A stretch of 64,000 bases of DNA, from NCBI RefSeq assembly GCF_002913745.1, contig NZ_PPCG01000039.1, forward strand, positions 1-64,000, given 5' to 3'. Source of the DNA: Campylobacter concisus. GTDB lineage: Bacteria > Campylobacterota > Campylobacteria > Campylobacterales > Campylobacteraceae. Positions 31,224 to 42,158 of the stretch are shown piece by piece (position 1 is the stretch's first letter; each line of letters starts with the position of its first letter). The translations under genes were made by a program, and so were the position numbers. The notes below the pieces were generated by a model, which was not told where the DNA came from, ran no database searches, and was given only the letters and a program-made list of their open reading frames with translations.

Positions 31224-31864
31224 TTCCACGCTTTCGTATTTAGCGAGCCGCCCTCACCTAGGTTAAAAGCGTAAGCTCTTAGCACCGATGTCGTCTCTTG
31301 TTTTGTATCATTTTTGTATGAAGTTGCAGTTACTACTATCTCTTTTACGTCGCTGTTATCTAGCGCCAAATTTGGCTTAAACCAGCCCTTATCCTCGCTA
31401 ACACTTACCTCATAGTCTGAGCCAACTATATAGTCTCTGCTTTGATTTGCCGTGTTTAAATTTTTATTTTTTGTTTTGTAATAATCCACAGACCTCACGG
31501 CTGCATCAAGCGCTAGATCTGATGAGTTTGTATAGGCAAAAACTCTATGTCCGTCGCCTGTTATTTTATTTATCTTATAAAATTCGTTTCTTTTATCACC
31601 TGGCTTTAATATGATAGGAAAAAAGTAAGCCGTCTCAGCGCTACTGCCGCCAATGTTTGTCGAGACCTTGATGACCTTGTCGCTAAAGGGAGCTTTTAAG
31701 ATAAGCCCCATGTAGGTCTTGGCATTCATCAAGCTCTCTTGCGTAACTGCCTTTTGATTTAGCTCAGATGTGGTCTTTAGTACAAGCGGTATCGACGTAC
31801 TGATAATCGCCACAACGACTATCGAGAGGATAAGCTCTATAAGAGAAAAGCCTCTTTTTACCAA
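31220..31864 (-). CDS. Pseudopilin-like protein (PilV/GspI-like position)
   Basis: 214 residues. Begins MVKRG then FSLIELILSIVVVAIIS: Gly at -1, Glu at +5. The TTG start at 31864 is supported by AGGAG six bases upstream, inside the end of the giant gene; the two overlap by 7 bases. The periplasmic part lacks recognisable motifs. It would join the two following proteins in a tip complex if they act like type II secretion or type IV pilus minor pilins. Confidence 0.65.
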   Translation of the reverse strand: MVKRGFSLIELILSIVVVAIISTSIPLVLKTTSELNQKAVTQESLMNAKTYMGLILKAPFSDKVIKVSTNIGGSSAETAYFFPIILKPGDKRNEFYKINKITGDGHRVFAYTNSSDLALDAAVRSVDYYKTKNKNLNTANQSRDYIVGSDYEVSVSEDKGWFKPNLALDNSDVKEIVVTATSYKNDTKQETTSVLRAYAFNLGEGGSLNTKAWK

Positions 31865-34800
31865 GAAATTCTCCTATTTGTCTTATCGCTTAGATCGTTA
31901 AAGTTGTTTTCGCCGCCTATGACATTTCCTACGTCACCTTTGCCAGAGCCACTTTTTAGGGTCTTGCCAGCCCAGTCACCATTTGGCACGAGAAATCTCA
32001 CTGTAAAATCATTTGTCGCTGCATCTTTGTCAAATTCATTATATATGAGCCAGTTTTTCGTATGCATCTTAGCTATATCTGTAACTGCTCGGTCATTTTT
32101 TACATAAATGTAGCTGACGCCGTCACTAAGTGCTGTCTCTTTGGCTATATCTCGCGTAGTGTGATTTGAAAAGCTGTAACTATCTACATTGCCATAACTA
32201 GCATCGTGCAGAGGATTTACATACCATGAGTGCGTACCAGCAAACTCCTCCCAGCGAGCGCTTGATCCTGGTTTTTGCAACATAAATTTGCTCTCGTCGC
32301 AACCATTACAATACACTCCGTAGTAAATTTTTGCCTTAAAGCCAGTGTTTGGCCCCTCATAGTAAGGTGCGTATGTCCTAGCGTAGTAAAATTTCGCCGA
32401 TGTTTTTGTAGTTGGCTTTTTGTAGTTGCCATTGTTTTTTGTTTTATTTGCATCGACTAAACTTTCAAACGTGAAAGTATCACTTGTTACCTCGAAAGGA
32501 TTTTTAGCCATATTTTTCTCGCGTTTGAAATTAAATTTTAAATTTACATCAGCATAGCCGCCTTTAAACGCTTCTTTTTTGACTTCAAAGAGCCCTTCGT
32601 GTAAAGAAGCTGGATGTACTTTTTCGACTTTGTTAGCATCAAGATTGCCAAAAAACAAAATTTCACTATTTAGCTTAGCTAACCCATCTGTGTCGTTTTT
32701 TAGTAAGGTGCCATTGTTGTCAGTATAGCCATTTATCATTTCTCCTACTTTTATCTTAAAGCGTGTATTGTTTGAGTAACAACCGTCTTTATATAAAAGT
32801 GCAGGATTATCATCAAAAAGTCTAGCTTTTACTTTAAAGCTCAAGATAGGGGTAAAGCTTGCATTGCTTTCATTTGCAATGTAGCTAATACCTCTTGGCA
32901 AAATTTTAAACTCGCTTACTTCAAGATCATTTGGCTCAAAACCAAATTTTTTCTCACCAAATTCTATATCACAACCGACCTTGCCTTCGGTATTTTCATT
33001 ATTATCACTCTTATCAAGCACACAGTCACTATCTTGTGGTGGAGTTTTTTTATCTATACTTGTATAGCTTTTATCCACCACATAAAATTTAGCATTTCCG
33101 ATATCAGAGAAAGAAAATCCCTCTTTATTTGTTTTTAAATTAGTTATAGTACCTACCGCTTTTGCTGGATTGTCAAAGGCTATCTTTAGTTTATTGTCTT
33201 CACTTAATCTCTTTTTTGTATCTTCGGTGATTATGCACCCTGCCTTATCCACAGGCAAGATTGATACATTGTTTTCTGTATAACGATTTACTCCAGTTAC
33301 TGAGCTGCCTGCTGTTAGGGTATTTGTATATCCATTTGCAAGAGTTGTATTATCTATATTATAAGCAGCTAGAGTTATGTCCTTATAGTCTTTACCTCCC
33401 ACAAGTACACTACTACCATTATATACACCACCACTGCCTGACTTATCATAGAGCTGAAACATAGCTGGTCTTACAGCAAATGCATCAAAGACTTCACACT
33501 TTACCACATCTTGATTTTTTGGCTTGCTATGATACTTTAGCTTAACATGAAGTTTCCTATAAGGTCTTGGCACAGTTACTTTTACTTCTTCAGTGTCTTT
33601 ACTTGCAAAATGAAGTGTTACAGGATGCCCTAATACAGAATTTTCACTACTGCAGTTCTCTACAAGTTTAAGATCCACATCAGTAGGCGAGTCGGGTGCT
33701 TTTGCCTTTCCATCTATCTCACTATAGTTTGTGATGTATATACTAAAAGGTTTTTTTGCTATCTTTGTAAAAAGCCTGTTTTTATAGTCCCCATTTGAAT
33801 TATCATCTTTTTTACTTCGTGGATAGAAGTCATTTTCTTCTTCCTCTACGATCTTTAGATTAGGCGATGTTAGAATACATTCGCTTATCCTATCATCAAA
33901 CTTTAAGCCTGCGTCACTATTTTGAAATTTAGCCTCATATCTTGTCTTTTTATACTCTTTTTCTATCACGCCTATGAACTGAACTCTTGCATAGTTTTGA
34001 CGACCATGCGTTAGCTCTCCGCCTACTGCATGGCTTGCGTTTTTTCCTATTTTATATTCTAAAGTATGACTATCAATCCTGTTTAGATTTTCATTAGTAT
34101 CGCTAGTAAGCGTGGTCCAGTTTTCTGAATTTGATCTCGCATCAGATATTATCACCTTACTAGTTCTTAAATTAGTAGAAGTATCCTTATAGCTCATAAA
34201 TTCAGGTTTTAAATTTACTCTTAAGATAGAGCCATAAGCATCCTCGCTACCTCCATTTTCAACTGTTACGGTAGTCCTTACCAAGGAGCCTTTTTTTACG
34301 ATAGTTGATTCTCCAGAACTGCCCTTTAACTTTACAGGTATCCAGCTAGCACCTTTATCTCTACTAACCTCAAGCTTTTCTGTGTAGCACACTTTAGGAT
34401 TATAGAGCAAGGTAGAAAAGGCAACCATACCAATGTTTTGTCTCTCTCCCTGGAAGTTACCATCCTGATCACGTTCACTGGTAACTTGAAACTGCACCTC
34501 TACATCTTTTTGTCTATGCGACATATTGTCTGAAATGTCAAATAAATCAAGATCCATCTGTCCATTATAAATTTTGCTACTATCTGCTGGATTATTAAAT
34601 CTGGCAATAGAAGAGTTAAACTGATTATCTTTTGCGTTTTGTAAATTTAGCGGAGACCAAACACTTTTAAAAGTACCATCCTGCTTTATTGCTATATCAT
34701 CACCTTTCACTTCTTGTCTACCTCCAAAGCTAAAAAGAGCCAAGGTTGATCTAATATCTCCGCTTGGTGGAGTGTAAAAACCATCAAATTTTAAATTTAC

Positions 34801-36006
34801 TTGGCTAACTCCAATACCGCCAGGATAGATATTTGCCATACCATCATATATATTTACTGCTCTTGGCTCGACTCCTTTTACTTCACCATCTTCACCCATA
34901 TCATAAACTATAACTAAACTCCAACCACCAAACTGAGAAGCACTAAAAGACGAATTCCATTTGCCATCTCCGTAAAGTATAGCTCCATAAGGTGAGTTAA
35001 ATTTTTTAGTTACCATTTCAATAGGTGTAGTAAAAACAGGAAATGTTATGGATTTATTTGTTTCTTTTTCTAACTTTATAATACTAGCCGCTATATTACC
35101 AACACTAAATGTTCTATTTTGACTTGAAGTACCAAGGCTATCCCTCACCTCTTTTGTTACGTTGGCACTTGCTTGATAAATATAGTAATATCCGCCTCTT
35201 CCACTTATATTAGGACTTGCATCTTTTGTCCAACTATCATGCGTCATTATAGTTGGATCACCTTGAGAAAAAGATCCAATCCATTTGATATCATCTTTAT
35301 CTGCTTGTACTACAAATGTTCCTTTTGGAGTCTTAAAATTTACTCTTGAATAACCATATGTGTCTTCAAAGATAGTTGCAAAATAGTTTGTTTTTATATT
35401 CCATTCTTTATATAAGCTACCTCCCCAATATAATCTCGCATATTTTATTTTGCTCCCATCTATGTGTTCCCTTTCATATTGACTTTTTTCTTCAAATTTA
35501 AATTTTGCACTAGATGAGTTTGGGAATTTAGTTGTTCCTAAACTAGGTTCTTCATTAACAAATCTTTTCTCTACAATTTGAGAAGTTTGCGAGAATTTAT
35601 TTTTGCCGCCTATGTTTTTTTGAGGCAAAAAATTATAACCATCTATCTTTGGTATAATTACACTAGCCCCAATAACATCCATATCGCCTATAATTCTTTT
35701 AAAACTAGCTTCTTCTCTCTTTTTCAGTACAATACTTTCACTATCATCATTATATCTATATATACGTGCTCTTACTGGATTGCCATAATCGTCATTAGCA
35801 ACATAATACATAGATTCAGTAGCAGAAGTATCCTTTTTTATGCAATGCTTATAACCATCTTTGTCTATCGAGCATTCATAACCAGCATTACAAACATCAG
35901 CAAAAGAGCATACATCACTATGTGGTATAAATAAATAATCTATTGGATATACTTCATCACCAAAGATATAAATACAAGATAAAAAAATAAAACAAAAAAA
36001 TTTCAA
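31858..36006 (-). CDS. Giant secreted protein, probable surface or pilus-tip protein
   Basis: 1382 residues, beginning with a hydrophobic signal (about 1-16). Next is a four-Cys segment (C33, C39, C45, C55). Residues about 60-540 include GGWSLVIVYDMGE and RAVNIYDGMANIYPGG, a pattern seen in large secreted DUF11-type proteins. Residues about 570-640 resemble a DUF11 Ig-like repeat (VKKGSLVRTTVTVENGGSED). A CNGC pair is near the C-terminus. No C-terminal anchor or autotransporter barrel is seen. The TTG start has a weak ribosome binding site. The position before three pseudopilins recalls PilY1 or tip adhesin genes, but I see no PilY1 propeller. Function unknown. Confidence 0.6.
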   Translation of the reverse strand: MKFFCFIFLSCIYIFGDEVYPIDYLFIPHSDVCSFADVCNAGYECSIDKDGYKHCIKKDTSATESMYYVANDDYGNPVRARIYRYNDDSESIVLKKREEASFKRIIGDMDVIGASVIIPKIDGYNFLPQKNIGGKNKFSQTSQIVEKRFVNEEPSLGTTKFPNSSSAKFKFEEKSQYEREHIDGSKIKYARLYWGGSLYKEWNIKTNYFATIFEDTYGYSRVNFKTPKGTFVVQADKDDIKWIGSFSQGDPTIMTHDSWTKDASPNISGRGGYYYIYQASANVTKEVRDSLGTSSQNRTFSVGNIAASIIKLEKETNKSITFPVFTTPIEMVTKKFNSPYGAILYGDGKWNSSFSASQFGGWSLVIVYDMGEDGEVKGVEPRAVNIYDGMANIYPGGIGVSQVNLKFDGFYTPPSGDIRSTLALFSFGGRQEVKGDDIAIKQDGTFKSVWSPLNLQNAKDNQFNSSIARFNNPADSSKIYNGQMDLDLFDISDNMSHRQKDVEVQFQVTSERDQDGNFQGERQNIGMVAFSTLLYNPKVCYTEKLEVSRDKGASWIPVKLKGSSGESTIVKKGSLVRTTVTVENGGSEDAYGSILRVNLKPEFMSYKDTSTNLRTSKVIISDARSNSENWTTLTSDTNENLNRIDSHTLEYKIGKNASHAVGGELTHGRQNYARVQFIGVIEKEYKKTRYEAKFQNSDAGLKFDDRISECILTSPNLKIVEEEENDFYPRSKKDDNSNGDYKNRLFTKIAKKPFSIYITNYSEIDGKAKAPDSPTDVDLKLVENCSSENSVLGHPVTLHFASKDTEEVKVTVPRPYRKLHVKLKYHSKPKNQDVVKCEVFDAFAVRPAMFQLYDKSGSGGVYNGSSVLVGGKDYKDITLAAYNIDNTTLANGYTNTLTAGSSVTGVNRYTENNVSILPVDKAGCIITEDTKKRLSEDNKLKIAFDNPAKAVGTITNLKTNKEGFSFSDIGNAKFYVVDKSYTSIDKKTPPQDSDCVLDKSDNNENTEGKVGCDIEFGEKKFGFEPNDLEVSEFKILPRGISYIANESNASFTPILSFKVKARLFDDNPALLYKDGCYSNNTRFKIKVGEMINGYTDNNGTLLKNDTDGLAKLNSEILFFGNLDANKVEKVHPASLHEGLFEVKKEAFKGGYADVNLKFNFKREKNMAKNPFEVTSDTFTFESLVDANKTKNNGNYKKPTTKTSAKFYYARTYAPYYEGPNTGFKAKIYYGVYCNGCDESKFMLQKPGSSARWEEFAGTHSWYVNPLHDASYGNVDSYSFSNHTTRDIAKETALSDGVSYIYVKNDRAVTDIAKMHTKNWLIYNEFDKDAATNDFTVRFLVPNGDWAGKTLKSGSGKGDVGNVIGGENNFNDLSDKTNRRISW

Positions 36007-36042
36007 ATTACAATAACTTCAATGTAATTAGACTCAAAATTT

Positions 36043-36444
36043 CTAAATGTCCTTGCTTGTTGCTTTCTGTATAAAATTTTCTATCATCTCGGCTTGCCCG
36101 TATTGTGGATATTTTGTAACATCTAAAACAACTTGGGACAAGGTCATATTGTCCATATTGCAAACGATAGGAGCCACGAAATTCACGGTTGATTTCTCAA
36201 GTGGAAGGGCAACTACGATGATATTGTAAATTCTAAGTTGCGAACTCTCTTTGATATCCATAAGCTCTTCGTAGTAGCTTGGGATGTCAAATTCATAACT
36301 TCTTAACGCGAAAGGATTTATCATTGTAAAAGATGTTTCATCATCTTTACTTGCTAACTTAACAAAAAATTTATCGAGCTCAATCAGTTCCATCGTCTTG
36401 ATATGCTCAAAGCCTAAAATAGGGCTTTTAACACTAAAAATCAT
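36043..36444 (-). CDS. fliW: Flagellar assembly factor FliW
   Basis: FliW binds flagellin and antagonises CsrA, coupling flagellin synthesis to export. The 133-residue protein shows [23 protein letters not shown] and the APIVCN segment of the family. AGGAG precedes the ATG by five bases. It lies 36 bases before the giant gene on the same strand, so the giant protein and pseudopilins may share its transcript. Divergent from bamD. Confidence 0.92.
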   Translation of the reverse strand: MIFSVKSPILGFEHIKTMELIELDKFFVKLASKDDETSFTMINPFALRSYEFDIPSYYEELMDIKESSQLRIYNIIVVALPLEKSTVNFVAPIVCNMDNMTLSQVVLDVTKYPQYGQAEMIENFIQKATSKDI

Positions 36445-36556
36445 ACTAACTCCTGTTTTGTAAAATTGCCTTATTTTAGCATAGTTTTAAAAAATTTATA
36501 CAAAAATAATGCCAAAAAATGTAAAATAAGCGAATTTAAAATTTTTAAGGAAAAGC

Positions 36557-37204
36557 ATGAAAAAATTTTCTAAATTTCTAGCAGTCGTGGCTCTTTTAGG
36601 GCTTTTTAGTGGTTGTGCTGAAAAATACACCGAACTTTACAATCTAACTCCAGACGAGTGGTACGCTCAGGTCATCGCTGACATAAAAGATGGCGATCTG
36701 GAGTCAGCTGATAAACACTACGTTTCAATGGCTAGCGAGCACGTTGCAAGCCCGCTTTTGGAGCAAATTTTACTCATCCTTGCCCAAGCTCACGCAAATG
36801 ATGAAGAGTATCTCATGGCAAATCACTATCTTGATGAATACATCAAAAGATACGGCGATAACGGCCCAAAAACAGAATTTGCTCAATATCTAAAGATAAA
36901 AGCAAATTTTGACTCATTTACCCAGCCAAACCGCAACCAAAAGCTAATGGAGGATAGCGTAACTGAGATCGAGAAATTTCTTTATATGTATCCAAATACC
37001 GAGTATAAGCCACTTATCGAGACCATGCTTATCAAATTTAAACTTGCTCTTTACTTCTTAGATATGCAAATAGCAGATCTTTACAAGAGAACTGGCCGTG
37101 ACGTTTCGGCTAAAATTTACGAGCAAAAGCTAGAAGAGTCACCGTTTAAAAACTCAGACCTTATCAAACCTGACGTGGCATGGTATAGAAAACTGTTTGA
37201 ATAG
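36557..37204 (+). CDS. bamD: Outer membrane assembly lipoprotein BamD
   Basis: Lipoprotein with lipobox LFSGC (Cys20), followed by tetratricopeptide-like helices (residues 30-200). It is an essential partner of BamA in inserting beta-barrel proteins. 215 residues; the gene is followed by lon after 8 bases, as in C. jejuni. Confidence 0.9.
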   Translation: MKKFSKFLAVVALLGLFSGCAEKYTELYNLTPDEWYAQVIADIKDGDLESADKHYVSMASEHVASPLLEQILLILAQAHANDEEYLMANHYLDEYIKRYGDNGPKTEFAQYLKIKANFDSFTQPNRNQKLMEDSVTEIEKFLYMYPNTEYKPLIETMLIKFKLALYFLDMQIADLYKRTGRDVSAKIYEQKLEESPFKNSDLIKPDVAWYRKLFE

Positions 37205-37212
37205 GAGAAATT

Positions 37213-39630
37213 TTGCAAATAAACGAAAACAAAGGCTTCCCCACTGAGATCCCTATCATCGTTGAGGACGAGCTATTTTTATATCCATTTATGATAACAC
37301 CGCTTTTTTTAAGCGACGAAGAAAATTTAAAAGCGCTTGAGCTTGCCATACAAGGAGAAACGCCGATCCTTGTCGTGCCTACAAAGCCACAGCAAGACGG
37401 CGCTAGAGACTTTGACGGCATATATGACGCAGGCGTTATCGGCACGATAATGCGCCGTGTGCCTCTACCTGACGGACGCGTAAAAGTGCTATTTCAGGGC
37501 ATCGACAAAGGTAAAATTTTAAAACAATCAGGCATAAACCCACTCCGTGGCATCGTCGATATGCTCCACGTAAAGCGCCCATCACAGGTCAAAACTGACG
37601 CTCTCATCGTAGTTTTAAGAGAAAAAGTAAGAGAGCTTTCGCAGTTTAGCCATTTTTTCCCGCCTGATCTTTTAAAAACGATCGAAGAGAGTGCTGAGGC
37701 GATCAGAGTTTGTGATCTAGTCTCAAGTGCACTTCGCCTAAAAAAACAGATCGCTTATAGCTTTTTTGTCGAGGAAAATTTAGAACAACGCTTGCTAAAA
37801 TTAATTGACTACGTCATCGAAGAGATCGAGGCAAATAAACTTCAAAAAGAGATAAAAAATAAAGTCCATTCAAAGATCGATAAGACAAATAAAGAGTACT
37901 TTTTAAAAGAGCAGTTAAAGCAAATCCAAGCCGAACTTGGAGCGGACACGAGCCGTGAAGAGGAGCTTGAAGAGTACCGCAAAAAGCTTGATGCGAAGAA
38001 GAAATTTATGGCCGAGGACGCTTACAAAGAGATCAAAAAACAAATAGATAAGCTTTCGCGTATGCACCCAGACTCAGCTGATGCAAACACTTTGCAAAGC
38101 TATCTTGATTGGGTACTTGAGATACCATTTGAAAATGTAGCTAAGAAAAAATCATCTATCGCTGAAGTGAGCAAGCACCTAAATGCCGATCACTACAGCT
38201 TAGAGAAGCCAAAAGAGCGCATCGAAGAGTATTTTGCCTTGCGTGAGCTTTTGGAGCTTAGAGGTGTTGGCGAAAAGGTAAATAACGGCGCCATTTTATG
38301 CTTTGCAGGCCCTCCAGGCGTAGGCAAAACAAGCCTTGCAAACTCGATCGCAAAGGCGTTAAAGCGCGAACTAGTTAGGATCGCACTTGGCGGACTTGAG
38401 GATGTAAATGAGCTAAGAGGTCACCGCCGCACCTACATAGGCGCTATGCCAGGTCGCATTGTGCAAGGGCTCATAGAAGCTAAGCAGATGAATCCAGTGG
38501 TTGTTTTAGACGAGATCGACAAGGTTGGTAGAAGCTACAGAGGCGATCCAACCGCGGTTTTACTTGAAATTTTAGATCCTGAGCAAAATAATAAATTTAG
38601 AGATTACTACTTAAATTTCAACATCGATCTTAGCAAGATCATCTTTATCGCTACAGCAAATGATGTAAGCATGATCCCAGCCGCACTTCGAGATAGGATG
38701 GAGTTTATCGAGCTTAGCTCATACACTCCACAAGAGAAATTTGAGATCGCTAAAAAATATCTCTTGCCTCAGGAGCTTAAAAAGCACGGTCTAAAACCAA
38801 GCGATGTTAGCATCAGCAAAGAGGCACTTGAGCTAATTATCAGCGACTACACAAGAGAGAGCGGTGTGAGAAATTTACGCCGTAGGATCGCTGATATATT
38901 AAGAAAAGTCGCCAAAAATATCCTCACTAAAAAAAATGAGGGCAAGATCAGCGTCACGGCCAAAAATTTAAAAGAATTTTTAGAGAAAAAGGTCTATGAG
39001 ATCGAGCCAGCGGATAAAAAAGATCAGATCGGCTTAGTAAATGGCCTAGCGTGGACGAGTGTCGGTGGCGATGTGCTAAGGATCGAGGCTATCAGAATCC
39101 AAGGCAAAGGTAATATGCAGATCACCGGTCAACTAGGCGACGTGATGAAAGAGAGTGCTCAGATCGCATTTAGTGTTGTTAAAGTGCTAATAGACAACAA
39201 AAAAATAAAAGTGCCGATGGCTATCGTGCCAAAATTTGACGATGACAAGCACAAGCTAGAAGCCAGTGACGTTTATAGACGCTATGACCTTCACTTGCAC
39301 GTGCCAGAGGGTGCCGTGCCAAAAGACGGACCAAGTGCTGGTATCACGATGGCAACCGCGATCGCATCGATACTAACTAATACAAAGGTAAGACACGACA
39401 TAGCAATGACTGGCGAGATCACGCTAACTGGTAGAGTGCTACCGATCGGTGGTCTAAAAGAGAAGCTCATCGCTGCACACAAAGCTGGCATCAAAACAGC
39501 TCTAATACCTCGCAAAAACTATGATCGCGACCTTATCGACATCCCAGCTGAAGTAAAGGCTGATATAAAGATCATCGCAGTAGATACGATCGATGATGTG
39601 CTAAAAAATGCTCTTGTAGCTAAAAAATAA
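37213..39630 (+). CDS. lon: ATP-dependent protease Lon
   Basis: Cytoplasmic AAA+ protease for damaged and regulatory proteins. An N-terminal LON domain, Walker [10 protein letters not shown], Walker [10 protein letters not shown], and a protease domain with the catalytic Ser in [12 protein letters not shown] and Lys in [14 protein letters not shown]. 805 residues, the usual size. The start is TTG at 37213, with AGGAG five bases before. Confidence 0.95.
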   Translation: MQINENKGFPTEIPIIVEDELFLYPFMITPLFLSDEENLKALELAIQGETPILVVPTKPQQDGARDFDGIYDAGVIGTIMRRVPLPDGRVKVLFQGIDKGKILKQSGINPLRGIVDMLHVKRPSQVKTDALIVVLREKVRELSQFSHFFPPDLLKTIEESAEAIRVCDLVSSALRLKKQIAYSFFVEENLEQRLLKLIDYVIEEIEANKLQKEIKNKVHSKIDKTNKEYFLKEQLKQIQAELGADTSREEELEEYRKKLDAKKKFMAEDAYKEIKKQIDKLSRMHPDSADANTLQSYLDWVLEIPFENVAKKKSSIAEVSKHLNADHYSLEKPKERIEEYFALRELLELRGVGEKVNNGAILCFAGPPGVGKTSLANSIAKALKRELVRIALGGLEDVNELRGHRRTYIGAMPGRIVQGLIEAKQMNPVVVLDEIDKVGRSYRGDPTAVLLEILDPEQNNKFRDYYLNFNIDLSKIIFIATANDVSMIPAALRDRMEFIELSSYTPQEKFEIAKKYLLPQELKKHGLKPSDVSISKEALELIISDYTRESGVRNLRRRIADILRKVAKNILTKKNEGKISVTAKNLKEFLEKKVYEIEPADKKDQIGLVNGLAWTSVGGDVLRIEAIRIQGKGNMQITGQLGDVMKESAQIAFSVVKVLIDNKKIKVPMAIVPKFDDDKHKLEASDVYRRYDLHLHVPEGAVPKDGPSAGITMATAIASILTNTKVRHDIAMTGEITLTGRVLPIGGLKEKLIAAHKAGIKTALIPRKNYDRDLIDIPAEVKADIKIIAVDTIDDVLKNALVAKK

Positions 39631-39632
39631 TC

Positions 39633-39672
39633 TTTTCCTAGTCCTAAGTGAGATTAGGGCTAGGAAAATTTA
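39633..39672 (+). terminator. Terminator after lon
   Basis: A 15-pair stem (39633-39647 with 39654-39668, one T-G wobble) with loop GTGAGA, followed by TTTA. Strong intrinsic terminator. Confidence 0.85.
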
Positions 39673-40337
39673 TAAATTTTGACGATTTTAAAATCCAAAT
39701 AAAAAGCCATATAACGCATAAAGGCAATTAATAATTTAAACATTATAAGTACATGTAGCACACTAGAGAAAAATAAATTTTAAAATTTATGAGCGAGCAT
39801 ATCACGCTTCTAAATTTAGTGGCGAATGACTATGAGCCCTAAATTTACTAAGTTACTAAGGCGAGTGAGCACGATTTTAAAATTTGACTTGCGATATAAA
39901 TTTATCAAAAAAGAGACAAAAAAGGCTTAAATTACACTCTACTTGCAGTTGCGAGCTCATGGAACAAAAAAAGCTCCCTTCTCCCCTTAACAATCCTTCT
40001 TCCCTGGCGCGTTCAAGATAACATGCAACTGTGCAAAAACTCTATATACGTTTTTGGTTAAATTTGAGCAAATTTGAAATGGTATTTTTGCTCTATAATT
40101 TAACCTAAGCTACAAGTGAAGCCAAATTTTAGTAATCAATTCTTAGGGATGAATGAAGGTTTAAAATTTTGTAAGCTTTATATTTTTTTGCAAAAAACAA
40201 AAACTTGAATTATATTCTGTTTGTAGCTTGCAAAGCAAAATACAAAAAAAGAATATACTCAGCAAATTCCTCGTAAATTTAGAATTTATTTTGGCTCTAA
40301 AATTTACATATAAGCTTCAAATATATACTTAAAAATT
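39673..40337. other. Long intergenic stretch with no supported gene
   Basis: About 665 AT-rich bases between convergent lon and mrdA. I see no open frame with a start and ribosome binding site. A relatively GC-richer patch near 39950-40030 (GAGCTC, CTTCTCCCC, TGGCGCG) stands out in composition and might be a gene remnant or an RNA gene, but I cannot identify it. Confidence 0.5.
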
Positions 40338-42158
40338 CTATTTCTTCTCTTTCTCAGTCTGGACTTTATCTAGCTTTATATATCCCATTTCAACTAGCTT
40401 GTTATAAATTTGAGAGATTTTTGGTCCAGCAGCGCTACCACCGTGACCGCCGTGTTCGACAACCATCGTTATGACGTATTGTGGGTCCTCAAAAGGCGCA
40501 TAGGTCGTCATCCACGCGTGAGATCTTTGCAGATACGCCATATCCTCCTCTTTCATACGTTTCTTTTCAGTTTGCGAGATGCCAACGACCTGAGCTGTTC
40601 CAGTCTTTGCCGCAACCTTTACAAGACTTCCCACAAAGTGCCTATTTGCCGTACCTCTTGGGTGATTTGCCACCTCATACATCGCATGCCTAATGGCAGG
40701 TAGCTGTGACTTCTCAAACGGCGTAAAAGCATCATCTGTTGGCGTAAAATCAACATCCTTGCCATCGATGCTCTTTAAAAAATGTGGCGTCACATTTAGC
40801 CCAGTTGCAAGGCCTGCTGTGTATTTAGCCACCTGCATAGGCGTGACTAAAAAATTTCCCTGTCCGATAGAGGTGATGAGCGTCTCGCCTTGAAACCACG
40901 CCTTGCCATACTTCCTCATCTTCCACTCCCTACTTGGCAAGGTCCCTACAAATTCATTTGGCAAATCAACCTCCGTTTTTCTACCAAAACCCATGCGCTC
41001 AAGTATCGGTACAATGGCGTCGATGCCGATCTTTTGGCTACCCTTGTAAAAATAGTCATCGCAGCTCTCTCTAATGGCTGTGTTCATATTAACCGTGCCA
41101 TGACCATGCGAGTTCCAGCAGCGAAATTTACGCCCTCCAAGCTCATACGATCCACTGCAAAAAAAGCTATCATATTTGCTCATGCCATTGTCCAAAAAGG
41201 CAAGAGCCATACCCATTTTTACGACAGATCCTGGCGGATAGAGACCGTTTATCAGCTTATTTGTAAATGGGTGATCGACGTTTTTTACAAGCTCTTCCCA
41301 CTCAGCCTGAGAAATTCCAAGCACAAACGGATTTAGATCATACTCAGGAAAGCTTCCTGCTGCGATGATGGCGCCATCTTTTAAGCTCATAACTATGACA
41401 CTTCCTGCATCCTTACCAAATACATCAGCGACGAACTGCTGAAGCTCAAGATCGACGGCGAGCTTTATGTTTTGACTTTGTGGCGCTTGATAGCTCACCT
41501 GCTCGATCTCCTCATTTAGCGCATTTACCTTGATCTTTTTAAAGCCTTGAATTCCTTGCAAGATCGGGTTATAAAAGCGCTCGACGCCACTTCTACCGAT
41601 ATAGTTTGTAAGCTTTGTCAAATGGTTATTTTCCATATCTTTTTGGTTTGCCCTGCCAACGTAGCCGATGATGTGAGAAGCTAGGTCGTTGTATGGATAG
41701 TGGCGTTTTGATGCGGGTCTTATCTCTAAATTTTCACGCAGAGAAAGAGGCGCAAAAAATGGCAAAAATTTATCATAATCAACAAATTCGACCACGTTTA
41801 TAAAGTCTTGGTTGTAGGCTGAGTCGTTTTTTATATATTCATTTTTAAGCTTGGTGACATTTAGATCGCCAAATAGCGAGCCGATATAGGCTAGCTCATC
41901 GTCTAAAATTTTCACCTTTTTGTTTGCGCTAAGGTGCGGCTTTACATAAATAGAAAAGCCTAGACGATTGACCGCCATAGGCTTGTCGTGTGCATCAAAG
42001 ATGATGCCTCTAACTGGCGGGATATAGATAGTTTTTATCGCATTTTGCTCAGCGATCTCGTTATAGTAAGTATTTGAATTGACACTTAAGTGGTAAATCC
42101 GCCCCAAAAGCATGATCCAAAAAAGAGCGATCACGCCAAAAACGATACGCATCCTCAT
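40338..42158 (-). CDS. mrdA: Penicillin-binding protein 2 (peptidoglycan transpeptidase)
   Basis: Elongation-specific transpeptidase of the rod complex. One N-terminal membrane segment, a dimerisation domain (RGIIFDAHDKPMA), and the transpeptidase domain with SVVK (in PGSVVKMG), SCD in the SxN position, and KTG (in AAKTGTAQ). 606 residues. It is ATGA-coupled to the preceding membrane-protein gene. Confidence 0.93.
   Translation of the reverse strand: MRMRIVFGVIALFWIMLLGRIYHLSVNSNTYYNEIAEQNAIKTIYIPPVRGIIFDAHDKPMAVNRLGFSIYVKPHLSANKKVKILDDELAYIGSLFGDLNVTKLKNEYIKNDSAYNQDFINVVEFVDYDKFLPFFAPLSLRENLEIRPASKRHYPYNDLASHIIGYVGRANQKDMENNHLTKLTNYIGRSGVERFYNPILQGIQGFKKIKVNALNEEIEQVSYQAPQSQNIKLAVDLELQQFVADVFGKDAGSVIVMSLKDGAIIAAGSFPEYDLNPFVLGISQAEWEELVKNVDHPFTNKLINGLYPPGSVVKMGMALAFLDNGMSKYDSFFCSGSYELGGRKFRCWNSHGHGTVNMNTAIRESCDDYFYKGSQKIGIDAIVPILERMGFGRKTEVDLPNEFVGTLPSREWKMRKYGKAWFQGETLITSIGQGNFLVTPMQVAKYTAGLATGLNVTPHFLKSIDGKDVDFTPTDDAFTPFEKSQLPAIRHAMYEVANHPRGTANRHFVGSLVKVAAKTGTAQVVGISQTEKKRMKEEDMAYLQRSHAWMTTYAPFEDPQYVITMVVEHGGHGGSAAGPKISQIYNKLVEMGYIKLDKVQTEKEKK

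Noticed and set aside
31858-36006. PilY1 homologue
   Set aside because: Position and size suggest it, but no beta-propeller or calcium-binding signature is visible, so only a surface-protein call was made.
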